DNA of 64,000 nucleotides. Origin: Micromonospora_G sp044901685 (GTDB lineage Bacteria; Actinomycetota; Actinomycetes; Mycobacteriales; Micromonosporaceae). Every line of letters begins with the position of its first letter. Position 1 is the first letter of the stretch. Shown piece after piece: positions 34,956-42,876 of the stretch. Under the pieces are notes generated by a model. It ran no database searches. It was given only the letters and a program-made list of their open reading frames with translations, and was not told where the DNA came from. The DNA is taken from the NCBI RefSeq assembly GCF_044901685.1, contig NZ_JBJDPS010000010.1:62001-126000 (forward strand). The letters are read 5' to 3'. The position numbers were made by a program, and so were the translations under genes.

Positions 34956-36203
34956 ATGACCGGAGCGATGAACCCGGAATCGACCCTGGAATCAACCCCA
35001 AGGCCGACGATTGGGATAAAGAGCACATCTGGAACAAGGATCGCGGCCAAAGCGGGGACCATCGCCAGCACGGGGACCGCGCCCCGCGCGGAGACCATGG
35101 CCAGTGCGGAGGTTGGACTGGAGGTTGGACCCGAGACGGCAGCCGTTCCGGGAAATGGTGACGGTGCCGGTTTCGGCACCATTGAGGCAATCTTCGACCT
35201 GGAGTCGACCGCGGTACGTCAGCAGCAGATCGTGTCGCGGGCGCAGCTACTGCTCGCAGGCATCGAGGATATGCAAATGTATCGACGCGTCCGGCAGGGC
35301 CGCTGGCAACGTCCACTGCCCGGTGTCTATTCACTTGTCACCGGCACCCTGACCGATGAACAGCGCCGGATCGCGGCCGTGCTCTACACCGGGCGGAACG
35401 GACAGGTCACCGGTCTGGCCGCATTGCACTGGTACGGCTTCCGGTACGCCCCCAAGACCGATCGGGTCCAGTTGGTCGTGCCGCACCACAACCGCCGAAA
35501 ATCCACCGGTCACGTGCACGTCGCCCGTGCGCTGACGCTCGACGCGCATGCTCGTGACAACGGTTTGTACCAGGTATGTTCGCCCGCGCGGGCGGTTGTC
35601 GACGCCGGCAGGGAGCTACTCGAACTGCGTACCGTCCGGGCGATCCTCGCGGAGGCGATCCAGCGCGACTTCACCGACCTGCCGACGCTCGACGAAGAGA
35701 TCCGGCGAGCCCGCCGCAGCCGGACGGCGCTGATCCGGAAGGCCTTCGCCGAGGTGATCGACGGCGTACGTTCGTCGCCCGAGGCCGAGCTGCGGGAGTG
35801 CCTGGCCGGCAGTCGGGTGTTGCCGGAGATTCGGTGGAACCCGCGGCTCGGCGATAGTACCGGTGCCCATTTGCCGAGTCCGGACGGGTGGATCGACGAC
35901 GCCGCCATCGCGCTCGAAGTCGACTCGCGCGAGTTTCACTTCACGCCGACCGACTGGGCCAAGACGTTGCGCAGGCACAACGAACTCGCGCGACACGGCG
36001 CCCTGGTGCTGCATTTCACGCCGGCTCAAATTCGCCAGGACCCAAATCTGGTACGCCGTACGGTCGAGGACGCCTACCGCTCCCGCCGTGGAGCCCGCCC
36101 CCGATGCACCGCATTCCTGCTCGACATCGCCAGCGGCGCAACGGCACCCCCGCCCCGCACCACCACCACGCCCGGCCCACCGCCGCCGATCTCCCGCGAG
36201 TAG
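34956..36203 (+). CDS. AbiEi-type antitoxin domain / DUF559-like nuclease-fold protein
   Basis: Up to 415 residues. About 80 low-complexity Thr/Ala/Gly residues come first, then a winged helix of the AbiEi_4 type (AVRQQQIVSRAQLLLAGI, YRRVRQGRWQRPLPGVYSL, VTGLAALHWYGF). The C-terminal third (GWIDDAAIALEVDSREFHF, RRHNELARHGALVLHFTPAQI) resembles DUF559/Vsr-like restriction folds, with the usual lysine replaced (EVD). No AbiEii toxin partner is present. Base composition is less GC-rich than neighbours, hinting at transfer. The start is uncertain: ATG at 34956, 34968 or later. Confidence 0.75.
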   Translation: MTGAMNPESTLESTPRPTIGIKSTSGTRIAAKAGTIASTGTAPRAETMASAEVGLEVGPETAAVPGNGDGAGFGTIEAIFDLESTAVRQQQIVSRAQLLLAGIEDMQMYRRVRQGRWQRPLPGVYSLVTGTLTDEQRRIAAVLYTGRNGQVTGLAALHWYGFRYAPKTDRVQLVVPHHNRRKSTGHVHVARALTLDAHARDNGLYQVCSPARAVVDAGRELLELRTVRAILAEAIQRDFTDLPTLDEEIRRARRSRTALIRKAFAEVIDGVRSSPEAELRECLAGSRVLPEIRWNPRLGDSTGAHLPSPDGWIDDAAIALEVDSREFHFTPTDWAKTLRRHNELARHGALVLHFTPAQIRQDPNLVRRTVEDAYRSRRGARPRCTAFLLDIASGATAPPPRTTTTPGPPPPISRE

Positions 36204-36210
36204 ACCGGGT

Positions 36211-36261
36211 TAGGAAGGGCCCCTTCCTATACAAAAAACGATAGGAAGGGGCCCTTCCTTA
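36211..36261. terminator. GGAAGGGCCCC palindrome, copy C
   Basis: Arms of about 20 bp (TAGGAAGGGCCCCTTCCTAT and its complement) around a 10-base AT-rich loop (ACAAAAAACG). It lies between the convergent AbiEi-like gene and glyS, 7 bp after one stop and 4 bp after the other. Each arm is itself nearly palindromic. It suits a bidirectional terminator. Confidence 0.75.
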
Positions 36262-36265
36262 CGTG

Positions 36266-37645
36266 TCAGCAGCCGGGGAGGCGCTCGATCAGGTAGGACT
36301 CGACCTGGTCGAGGGAGATGCGCTCCTGGGCCATGGTGTCCCGGTTCCGTACGGTGACCGCGTTGTCGTTCAGCGTCTCGAAGTCGACGGTCACGCAGAA
36401 CGGGGTGCCGATCTCGTCCTGCCGGCGGTAACGCCGACCGATCGCCTGCGAGTCGTCGAACTCGACCACCCAGCGCTTGCGCAGGGCGGCGCTCAGGTCC
36501 CGCGCCTTCGGGGAGAGTTCCGGGTTGCGCGACAACGGCAGCACGGCCACCTTCACCGGCGAGAGCCGGGGGTCGAAGCGGAGCACGGTCCGCTTGTCCA
36601 CCCCGCCCTTGGTGTTCGGCGCCTCGTCCTCGTCGTACGCCTCGAGCAGGAAGGCCAGCACCGCCCGGGTGAGGCCGGCGGCCGGCTCGATCACGTACGG
36701 CATCCAGCGCTCGCCCCGCTCCTGGTCGAAGTAGGAGAGGTCGACGCCGGAGTGCTTGCTGTGCGTGGTGAGGTCGAAGTCGGTCCGGTTGGCGATGCCC
36801 TCCAACTCGGAGAACTCGGTCCCGCCGAACATGAACTTGTACTCGATGTCCACGGTTCGCTTCGAGTAGTGCGAGAGCTTCTCCCGAGGGTGCTCGAACA
36901 GGCGCAGGTTCGCCTCACTGAGCCCGAGGTCGCGGTACCAGTTCCAGCGCTCCTGGAGCCAGTACTCGTGCCACTGCTCGTCCTGGCCCGGCTCGACGAA
37001 GAACTCCATCTCCATCTGCTCGAACTCCCGCGTACGGAAGATGAAGTTGCCCGGGGTGATCTCGTTTCGGAATGACTTGCCGACCTGGGCGATGCCGAAC
37101 GGCGGCTTCTTCCGCGCCGAGGTCATCACGTTGGCAAAATTGACGAAGATGCCCTGGGCCGTCTCGGGGCGCAGGTAGTGCAGGCCCTCGTCGCTCTCCA
37201 CCGGGCCGAGGTAGGTCTTCATCAGGCCGTTGAACATCCTCGGCTCGGTGAAGGTGCCCTTGTTGCCGCAGTTCGAGCAGTTGATCTCGGCCAGCGAGGT
37301 CGGCGGGCGGCCGTTGCGGGCCTCGAACGCCTCCTCCAGGTGGTCTGCGCGGAACCGCTTGTGGCAGGACTGGCACTCGGTCAGCGGGTCGACGAACGCC
37401 TCGATGTGCCCGGATGCCGTCCAGACGTCCCGGGAGAGAATCACGGCGGAGTCGAGGCCGACAATGTCGTCGCGCTGCTGGACCATGGTGCGCCACCACT
37501 GGCGCCGGACGTTCTCCTTCAGCTCGACGCCGAGCGGACCGTAGTCCCACGCCGACCGGGTGCCCCCGTAGATCTCACTCGAGGGAAAGACGAAGCCTCG
37601 ACGCTTGGCGAGACTGACCACGGCATCGATACGGTCGGCAGGCAT
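36266..37645 (-). CDS. glyS: glycyl-tRNA synthetase, homodimeric class
   Basis: 459 residues, the usual length. Class II motifs are evident: motif 2 in VGKSFRNEITPGNFIFRTREFEQMEMEFFV and motif 3 in GLTRAVLAFLLEAYDEDEA. A zinc-type cysteine pair set (CQSCHKRF, CSNCGNKG) lies near residues 80-125. The C-terminus is the anticodon-binding domain. It charges tRNA-Gly. ATG at 37645 is preceded by GGAGGAGAGAA. Confidence 0.96.
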   Translation of the reverse strand: MPADRIDAVVSLAKRRGFVFPSSEIYGGTRSAWDYGPLGVELKENVRRQWWRTMVQQRDDIVGLDSAVILSRDVWTASGHIEAFVDPLTECQSCHKRFRADHLEEAFEARNGRPPTSLAEINCSNCGNKGTFTEPRMFNGLMKTYLGPVESDEGLHYLRPETAQGIFVNFANVMTSARKKPPFGIAQVGKSFRNEITPGNFIFRTREFEQMEMEFFVEPGQDEQWHEYWLQERWNWYRDLGLSEANLRLFEHPREKLSHYSKRTVDIEYKFMFGGTEFSELEGIANRTDFDLTTHSKHSGVDLSYFDQERGERWMPYVIEPAAGLTRAVLAFLLEAYDEDEAPNTKGGVDKRTVLRFDPRLSPVKVAVLPLSRNPELSPKARDLSAALRKRWVVEFDDSQAIGRRYRRQDEIGTPFCVTVDFETLNDNAVTVRNRDTMAQERISLDQVESYLIERLPGC

Positions 37646-37673
37646 TTCTCTCCTCCTACGCCGACTGGCGGTC

Positions 37674-37718
37674 GGCGGGGACGTGTTCGGCGGAGACGTA
37701 TCCGGCGGAGACGTGTCC
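37674..37718. repeat. 15-bp tandem repeats upstream of glyS
   Basis: Three units of GGCGGAGACGTGTCC-like sequence (37674-37688, 37689-37703, 37704-37718) with 2-3 differences. They end 28 bp upstream of the glyS start, in its likely leader or promoter. They have the same 15-bp period as the array at 33524-33598 but a different sequence. Confidence 0.75.
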
Positions 37719-37916
37719 GGAACGGGACGACGGCGGGACAACGGTACGGGCACCGATGGTTCGAGCCCAGCAGATTACTCCGCCGGTCCGCCGACCCGAC
37801 CGGCGCCTCCGACCGCTCGTCCAATCCCGGTCTTCCGACACCGGCCCTCCGAGCCAGGCGTCCGACCCCAGCCTTCCGAGCCCGATGTTCCGCCCCCGGC
37901 GTCCGGAGCCGCCTGG

Positions 37917-38504
37917 TCAACTGATGCCGCAGACCTCGAGCTGACCGGTCCGGCCGTCCTGTGCCAGGCGTACCCGCAGGTCGTCGGAGTTGCCGCTGGC
38001 GTAGGTCACGCCCACCGGGACGACCAGGTCGACGGTGGTGCTCACCTCGCCGATCCGGTACGAATCGATCTCTGGCTCCTCGGCCACCCGCTCCTCGAAC
38101 TCGCGCGGCGACTCGCGTCGCTGGGCGGCGTCGCAGAGCACGTCGTACGCCTTGCCGTACTCCTTGTCGGCGATCGCCTCGAAGTAGTCCCCGGCCACCA
38201 CCCGGGCCTGCTCGTTGATCGCCTGCCCGCCGGCCACCCCCAGACCGACCACGGCCACCGCGCCGCCGCCGCAGCAGAGCAGCACCGCCAGCCCGGCCGC
38301 GCCCAGGCCGAGCCACATCCGGATGGTCCGGCCCTCGGTCGGCGGTGCGGCGAACGGGGGCGTCACCCCCGGTCCCGGCGGCGGCGCCGGCACCGCGCCG
38401 GGCAGCAGGGCCGGAGCGGGCGCTGGCAAGGGCACCGGGGTGCCCTCCGATCCGGGCGTCACCGGGTACGGCAGCGGCGGGCCGGCCGGCCCCGGAGTGG
38501 TCAT
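37917..38504 (-). CDS. membrane-anchored protein with DUF4878-like domain
   Basis: 195 residues. A Pro/Ala-rich cytoplasmic N-terminus (residues 1-60) is followed by one membrane helix (WLGLGAAGLAVLLCCGGGAVAVVGLGVAGG). An extracellular NTF2-like domain follows (ARVVAGDYFEAIADKEYGKAYDVLCDAAQRRESPREFEERV). This is a common layout of actinobacterial envelope proteins of unknown function. ATG at 38504 has TACCCT 7 bases upstream (leaderless). A convincing partner gene is not seen. Confidence 0.8.
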   Translation of the reverse strand: MTTPGPAGPPLPYPVTPGSEGTPVPLPAPAPALLPGAVPAPPPGPGVTPPFAAPPTEGRTIRMWLGLGAAGLAVLLCCGGGAVAVVGLGVAGGQAINEQARVVAGDYFEAIADKEYGKAYDVLCDAAQRRESPREFEERVAEEPEIDSYRIGEVSTTVDLVVPVGVTYASGNSDDLRVRLAQDGRTGQLEVCGIS

Positions 38505-38529
38505 GGACGCAAGGGTAGTGCCCGCGATC

Positions 38530-38871
38530 TCATCGTCGCGGATCAGTGGCCCGGTCACTCGCCGTGATCTCGACCTGGCCGCCCGGTTCGGCGCTGGCCA
38601 ACGCCTCGTACGCCGACGGCTCGTCCAGCGACTCGGCTAGCAGCGGGGTCGCGTACACCTTCACGTCGAACGCGCCGAGCGCCCGGCGGTAGGTCCCGAC
38701 GGACTCCCACTCGGTGACCAGCGACCAGTGCCGGGGGTCGTCCAGCGCCCGGAGGAGTTGCCCGCGCAGGTAGCCCGGCCGGGCGGCCAGCGCCACCAGC
38801 GCGGCGTGCGCCCGTTCGGTGAAGGACCCGGCGGCGTCCTCGTCGACCACGAACCGGTTTGTCACCAGCAC
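38530..38871 (-). CDS. antibiotic biosynthesis monooxygenase (ABM) domain protein
   Basis: 113 residues. The pattern VLVTNRFVVDEDAAGSFTERAHAALVALAARPGYLRGQLLRALDDPRHWSLVTEWESVGTYRRALGAFDVK fits the dimeric ferredoxin-like ABM fold. Members include small monooxygenases and haem-degrading enzymes. The GTG at 38871 has a perfect GAGGAGG spaced 6 bases. It is divergent from the DUF6703 gene, and their starts are only 27 bp apart. Confidence 0.82.
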   Translation of the reverse strand: MLVTNRFVVDEDAAGSFTERAHAALVALAARPGYLRGQLLRALDDPRHWSLVTEWESVGTYRRALGAFDVKVYATPLLAESLDEPSAYEALASAEPGGQVEITASDRATDPRR

Positions 38872-38898
38872 CCGGTGCCTCCTCGTAGAGTCTGTGGG

Positions 38899-39156
38899 AT
38901 GCAGCGTACGCAGAGCGTTGTGCTGACCCGACTGGCCCGGGTGAACCCGATTGTGGTGTTGCTCGCCACGGTGGCCGTGACACTGGTGGGACTTCTCGCG
39001 CCGGGGATCGTCGGCGGGGCGGTGCTGCTGGCGCTCGCCGCCGGGCTGGTCTGGCTGCTCCGGCTCACCTGGCCGGTGCAGCCCGCAGCGACCCGGCTGT
39101 TCCGGCTGTTGATGCTGGTCCTGCTGGTGACCGTAGCCCTGGTCAAGATCCTCTGA
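38899..39156 (+). CDS. DUF6703-like small membrane protein
   Basis: 85 residues. ARVNPIVVLLATVAVTLVGLLAPG, AVLLALAAGLVWLLRLTWPV and RLFRLLMLVLLVTVALVKIL form three hydrophobic segments. This is the pattern of a small actinobacterial membrane family I recognise as DUF6703; its role is unknown. ATG at 38899 has TAGAGT 7 bases upstream, so it is probably leaderless, with a promoter overlapping the divergent gene's ribosome site. Confidence 0.8.
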   Translation: MQRTQSVVLTRLARVNPIVVLLATVAVTLVGLLAPGIVGGAVLLALAAGLVWLLRLTWPVQPAATRLFRLLMLVLLVTVALVKIL

Positions 39157-39242
39157 CCGGCCCCACCGCCTCGAAGGGGCACGGCGAGCGCCGTCCGGCG
39201 GGGCGTGGGCAGCCGTCTTGCTCACATGCAAGCATGCGTTTT

Positions 39243-39262
39243 TGACAATCATTCTCATTCGC
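39243..39262 (+). promoter_or_regulatory. Zur box upstream of znuA
   Basis: TGACAATCATTCTCATTCGC resembles the actinobacterial Zur box (TGAAAATGATTTTCA core dyad). It ends 16 bp before the znuA start codon, where zinc-loaded Zur would block transcription. The zur gene lies 3 kb downstream in the same cluster. Confidence 0.75.
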
Positions 39263-39278
39263 GCGGAGAGTAGACGGC

Positions 39279-40229
39279 ATGGTGATCCGCTCCGCCGCCC
39301 GTACCCTGGCCGTCACGTCGACCGCTCTCCTGGCCGTCGGCCTCACCGCCGCCTGCGGCGCCGACTCCGGCGGAGGCGGCGGTGCGGACGGGAAGCTGGA
39401 CGTGGTCGCGGCCTTCTACCCGTTGCAGTACGTCGCCGAGCGAATCGGCGGGGACGCCGTCCGGGTGACCAACCTGGCCAAGCCCGGCGCCGAGCCGCAC
39501 GACCTGGAGCTGAACCCGGGTCAGGTCGGCCGGATCAGCGAGGCCGACGTGATCGTCTACCTGAACGGCTTCCAGCCGGCCGTGGACGAGGCGGTCGAGC
39601 AGTCCGGCGGTGACCGGGCCTTCGACGTGGCCGGGGTGGAGCCGCTGCGCGACGCCGCCGCCGACGCGCACGCACACGAGGGCGAGGAGGCGGCGGCAGA
39701 GGAGTCGTCCGGTAAGGACCCGCATGTCTGGCTGGACCCCACCCGGCTCGCCACCATCGCGGACAAGGTCGCCGAGCGGTTCGGCAAGGCCGACCCGGAG
39801 CGGGGCGACGACTACACCGCCCGCGCCCAGGCGCTGCGGACCGAGCTGACCACGCTCGACCAGGAGTACGCCCAGGGGCTGGCCACCTGCCAGCGCCGGG
39901 AACTGGTGACCGCGCACTCCGCCTTCGGCTACCTGGCCGCCCGCTACCAGCTCGAGCAGGTGGGCATCGCCGGCATCACCCCGGAGGACGAGCCCTCGCC
40001 CAAGCGGCTCGCCGAGGTGGCCGACGAGGCGCGGGAGCACGGCGCCACCACGATCTTCTTCGAGACCCTGGTCAGCCCCAAGGTCGCCGAGACGATCGCC
40101 CGCGAGGTGGGGGCGAAGACGGCGGTCCTCGACCCGATCGAGGGGCTGCCCGAGGGCGGGGGCGGGGACTACCTTTCGGTGATGCGTACCAACCTCACCG
40201 CCCTGAAGGCCGCGTTGAGCTGCTCATGA
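39279..40229 (+). CDS. znuA: zinc ABC transporter substrate-binding lipoprotein
   Basis: 316 residues. A signal peptide with a lipobox-like LTAAC (Cys near 25) anchors it to the membrane. The cluster A-I metal-binding fold follows (VVAAFYPLQYVAERIGGDAVRVTNLAKPGAEPHDLELNP). It has a His/Glu-rich loop (DAHAHEGEEAAAEE) and the ligands DPHVWLDP and HSAFGYLAARY, typical of high-affinity zinc binders. It delivers zinc to ZnuB. A Zur box lies just upstream, and its stop overlaps the znuC start in ATGA. Confidence 0.95.
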   Translation: MVIRSAARTLAVTSTALLAVGLTAACGADSGGGGGADGKLDVVAAFYPLQYVAERIGGDAVRVTNLAKPGAEPHDLELNPGQVGRISEADVIVYLNGFQPAVDEAVEQSGGDRAFDVAGVEPLRDAAADAHAHEGEEAAAEESSGKDPHVWLDPTRLATIADKVAERFGKADPERGDDYTARAQALRTELTTLDQEYAQGLATCQRRELVTAHSAFGYLAARYQLEQVGIAGITPEDEPSPKRLAEVADEAREHGATTIFFETLVSPKVAETIAREVGAKTAVLDPIEGLPEGGGGDYLSVMRTNLTALKAALSCS

Positions 40230-41146
40230 GCGAACATCTACTGGTGAGCGGAGCAGAACGTCCGACGCTGGTCGGGACGGACCGCCAGACGTCGACCGAT
40301 GAGGGCCGTGCCGACACCGGCACGGCCCCTCGGGCGTCGGCCGAACAGGCATCGACGACCGAGCAGGCGTCGGCCGGCGACCGGTCCGACCGGGTGGTGG
40401 TCGGGGTCGACCAGGTGAAGGTCAACTACGGGGACCGGCCGGTGCTGCGGGGAGTTTCGCTGCGGGTGCGCGCCGGTGAGGTGGTCGCCGTACTCGGGGC
40501 GAACGGTTCGGGCAAGTCGACACTGATCCGGGCCGTACTCGGGCTGGTTCCGCTCAGTGGCGGATCGGTCGAGCTCTTCGGCACCCCGCAACGCCGGTTC
40601 CGGCAGTGGGCCCGGCTCGGTTACGTGCCGCAGCGGCTCGGAGCCGGCAGCGGCGTACCGGCCACCGTGGCCGAGGTGGTCGCCGCCGGCAGGTTGGCCC
40701 GGCGGGGCTTCCTGCGTCCGGCGCGGGCGGCCGACCGTACGGCGGTGGCGAACGCGCTGCGCGCGGTCGGGCTGAGCGACCGTGCCGGCGACCCGGTCGC
40801 CACCCTCTCCGGCGGGCAGCAGCAGCGGACCCTGATCGCCCGCGCCCTGGCCGGTCAGCCGGAGCTGCTGATCCTGGACGAGCCGACGGCGGGCGTCGAC
40901 GCGGCCAGCCAGGAGGCGTTCGCCGGGGCGCTGCGCGATTTTGTCGCCGACGGCGGCACGGTGCTGCTGGTCGCCCACGAACTCGGCCCGCTGGCGCCGC
41001 TGATCAGCCGGGCCGTGGTGGTGGCGGAGGGCGGGATCGTGCACGACGGCGCGGTGCCGGAGCCGGCGGGGCACCACGCCGACGACGACCACGACCACGT
41101 CCATCCGCACGGTCCCGAGGAGCTACCGGGTTTGTGTATCAAATGA
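40226..41146 (+). CDS. znuC: zinc ABC transporter ATP-binding protein
   Basis: 306 residues. About 55 polar N-terminal residues (Thr/Ala/Glu-rich) are unusual for the family. The ABC ATPase follows: Walker A GANGSGKST (about residue 93), signature LSGGQQQR, Walker B LLILDEPTAGVD. The C-terminus is His/Asp-rich (HHADDDHDHVHPHG), as in metal transporters. It overlaps znuA by 4 bp and znuB by 4 bp, so translation is coupled through the operon. Confidence 0.94.
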   Translation: MSEHLLVSGAERPTLVGTDRQTSTDEGRADTGTAPRASAEQASTTEQASAGDRSDRVVVGVDQVKVNYGDRPVLRGVSLRVRAGEVVAVLGANGSGKSTLIRAVLGLVPLSGGSVELFGTPQRRFRQWARLGYVPQRLGAGSGVPATVAEVVAAGRLARRGFLRPARAADRTAVANALRAVGLSDRAGDPVATLSGGQQQRTLIARALAGQPELLILDEPTAGVDAASQEAFAGALRDFVADGGTVLLVAHELGPLAPLISRAVVVAEGGIVHDGAVPEPAGHHADDDHDHVHPHGPEELPGLCIK

Positions 41147-42036
41147 GCCTCTTCCAGTACGATTTCATGCTCCGCGCGCTGGCCGGCGCGCTGGTGATCG
41201 GGCTCTCCGCCCCGGCTCTCGGCATCTACCTGGTGCAGCGGCGGATGTCGCTGATCGGTGACGGGGTCGGGCACGTCGCCTTGACCGGGGTCGGGATCGG
41301 CCTGCTGCTGAACACCTCACCCGTGCTCACCGCCGTGATCGTCTCGGCGGTCGGCGCGGTCGCCATCGAACTAGTCCGGGAACGGGGCCGCACCTCCGGC
41401 GACCTGGCGCTGGCACTGCTGTTCTACGGCGGCATCGCCGGTGGGGTGATGCTGGTCGGCCTCTCCTCGAACCGGGGCAACGCGAACCTGACCTCGTACC
41501 TCTTCGGCGCGCTGACCACGACGGCGCCGGAGGACCTGGTGGTGATCGTGGTGATCGCGGCGGTGGTGCTGGTCGCCATGCTCGGCCTGCGCCCGGCGCT
41601 CTTCGCGATCTGTCATGACGAGGAGTACGCCCGCGTCTCCGGTCTGCCGGTCCGCGCGCTCAACCTGCTGCTCGCCGCGACCACCGCGATGACGGTCACC
41701 ATCGCCATGCGTACGGTCGGACTCCTGTTGATCAGCGCGCTGATGGTGATTCCGGTCGCCACCGCCCAGCAGGTCACCCGGGGCTTCCGGAGCACCATGG
41801 CGGCGGCCATGGCGCTGGGCGTGCTCGCCGCGGCGGTCGGGGTCTGGCTGGCCGGAACGGCCGACACCGCCCCCGGTGCGACGATCGTGGTGGTCTCGAT
41901 CGCCGGCTTCCTGCTCGTCGCCCTCGGCGGCGCCGGGTGGCGGGGGTTCCGGCGCCGGTCCGCCTCCGCCACGGCCGCGGAGTCGTCCGGGTCACCCCTG
42001 GAACACGTCGCCCCGTTGGTCGAACCCCGGCGATAG
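41143..42036 (+). CDS. znuB: zinc ABC transporter permease
   Basis: 297 residues, about eight hydrophobic helices of the ABC-3 family (FMLRALAGALVIGLSAPALGIYLVQRRMSLIGDGVGHVALTGVG). The EEYARVSGLPVRALNLLLA loop contacts the ATPase. The ATG at 41143 overlaps the znuC stop in ATGA; a GTG three codons upstream (41134) is an alternative. It completes the znuABC importer. A Ser/Arg-rich tail of about 35 residues follows the last helix. Confidence 0.94.
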   Translation: MSLFQYDFMLRALAGALVIGLSAPALGIYLVQRRMSLIGDGVGHVALTGVGIGLLLNTSPVLTAVIVSAVGAVAIELVRERGRTSGDLALALLFYGGIAGGVMLVGLSSNRGNANLTSYLFGALTTTAPEDLVVIVVIAAVVLVAMLGLRPALFAICHDEEYARVSGLPVRALNLLLAATTAMTVTIAMRTVGLLLISALMVIPVATAQQVTRGFRSTMAAAMALGVLAAAVGVWLAGTADTAPGATIVVVSIAGFLLVALGGAGWRGFRRRSASATAAESSGSPLEHVAPLVEPRR

Positions 42037-42052
42037 TGGTTACCGTTACGGG

Positions 42053-42373
42053 GTGACGAGCGGAAGCGGGTACGAGGTCTACGAGAGTGCCGGTGAACTC
42101 CTGCGGGCGCTCTCCGCTCCGATCCGGGTCGCCATCGTCACCGAGCTGGCCGACGGCGAGCGCTGCGTGCACGAGCTGGTCGAGAAGCTCGGCGCGGCGC
42201 AGCCGCTGGTCTCCCAGCACCTGCGGGTGCTGCGGGGCGCGGGAGTGGTCCGGGGCTCCCGCCGTGGCCGCGAGATCGCGTACGCGCTGGTTGACGAGCA
42301 CATCGCGCACATCGTCGCGGACGCGGTCAGCCACGCGGGCGAGGCGGCCCCGGCCCGGCTCAACGCGAGCTGA
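42053..42373 (+). CDS. SmtB/CzrA-type zinc-responsive ArsR regulator
   Basis: 106 residues. The winged helix reads LLRALSAPIRVAIVTELADGERCVHELVEKL and QPLVSQHLRVLRGAGVVRGSRRGREIAYAL. The C-terminal helix DEHIAHIVADAVSHAGE gives D-x-H-x10-H-x2-E, the alpha5 zinc site of SmtB/CzrA regulators. Zinc binding normally releases these from DNA. GTG at 42053 has TACCGT 6 bases upstream, so it is leaderless and separately promoted from znuB. It is followed 16 bp later by zur, a common actinobacterial pairing. Confidence 0.9.
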   Translation: MTSGSGYEVYESAGELLRALSAPIRVAIVTELADGERCVHELVEKLGAAQPLVSQHLRVLRGAGVVRGSRRGREIAYALVDEHIAHIVADAVSHAGEAAPARLNAS

Positions 42374-42389
42374 CCGGCGAGGAGGCGAG

Positions 42390-42800
42390 ATGACCAACGC
42401 GGAGACGGAGAGCGGCGGCGCCGTACGCCACACCCGGCAGCGCGGCGCGGTCAGCGCCCTGCTGGCCGAGGTGGCCGGCTTCCACAGCGCCCAGGATCTG
42501 CACGGCATGTTGCGTGACCGGGGCGAACGGGTCGGGCTGACCACGGTCTACCGGACCCTCCAGGCGCTCGCCGACGCGGGCGAGATCGACGTGATGCGCC
42601 CGGCCGGCGGCGAGCACCTCTACCGCCGGTGCAGCGACGGGCACCACCACCACCTGGTCTGCCGGGGCTGCGGCCGTACGGTGGAGATCGAGGGGCCGGC
42701 GGTGGAGAGCTGGGCCGACCGGGTCGCGGCCAAGCACGGCTACGCCGACGTCAGCCACACCCTGGAGATCTTCGGCACCTGCCCCGACTGCGCCCGCTGA
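42390..42800 (+). CDS. zur: Fur family zinc uptake regulator
   Basis: 136 residues. A winged helix (TRQRGAVSALLAEVAGFHSAQDLHGMLRDRGERVGLTTVYRTLQAL) is followed by the metal-binding half. That half has GEHLYRRCSDGHHHHLVCRGCGRTVEIEG and a C-terminal CPDC, giving the structural zinc site and His-rich sensory site. It represses znuABC when zinc is plentiful. ATG at 42390 has GGAGGCGAG directly upstream, and it is co-transcribed with the ArsR gene. Confidence 0.92.
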   Translation: MTNAETESGGAVRHTRQRGAVSALLAEVAGFHSAQDLHGMLRDRGERVGLTTVYRTLQALADAGEIDVMRPAGGEHLYRRCSDGHHHHLVCRGCGRTVEIEGPAVESWADRVAAKHGYADVSHTLEIFGTCPDCAR

Positions 42801-42876
42801 ACGGGCGACGGTTCGAAGATCTCACGGGTCCTGACGGGCCTCGTGCGCTCGGCCCGGACGTGCAACCCTGTCCGGC

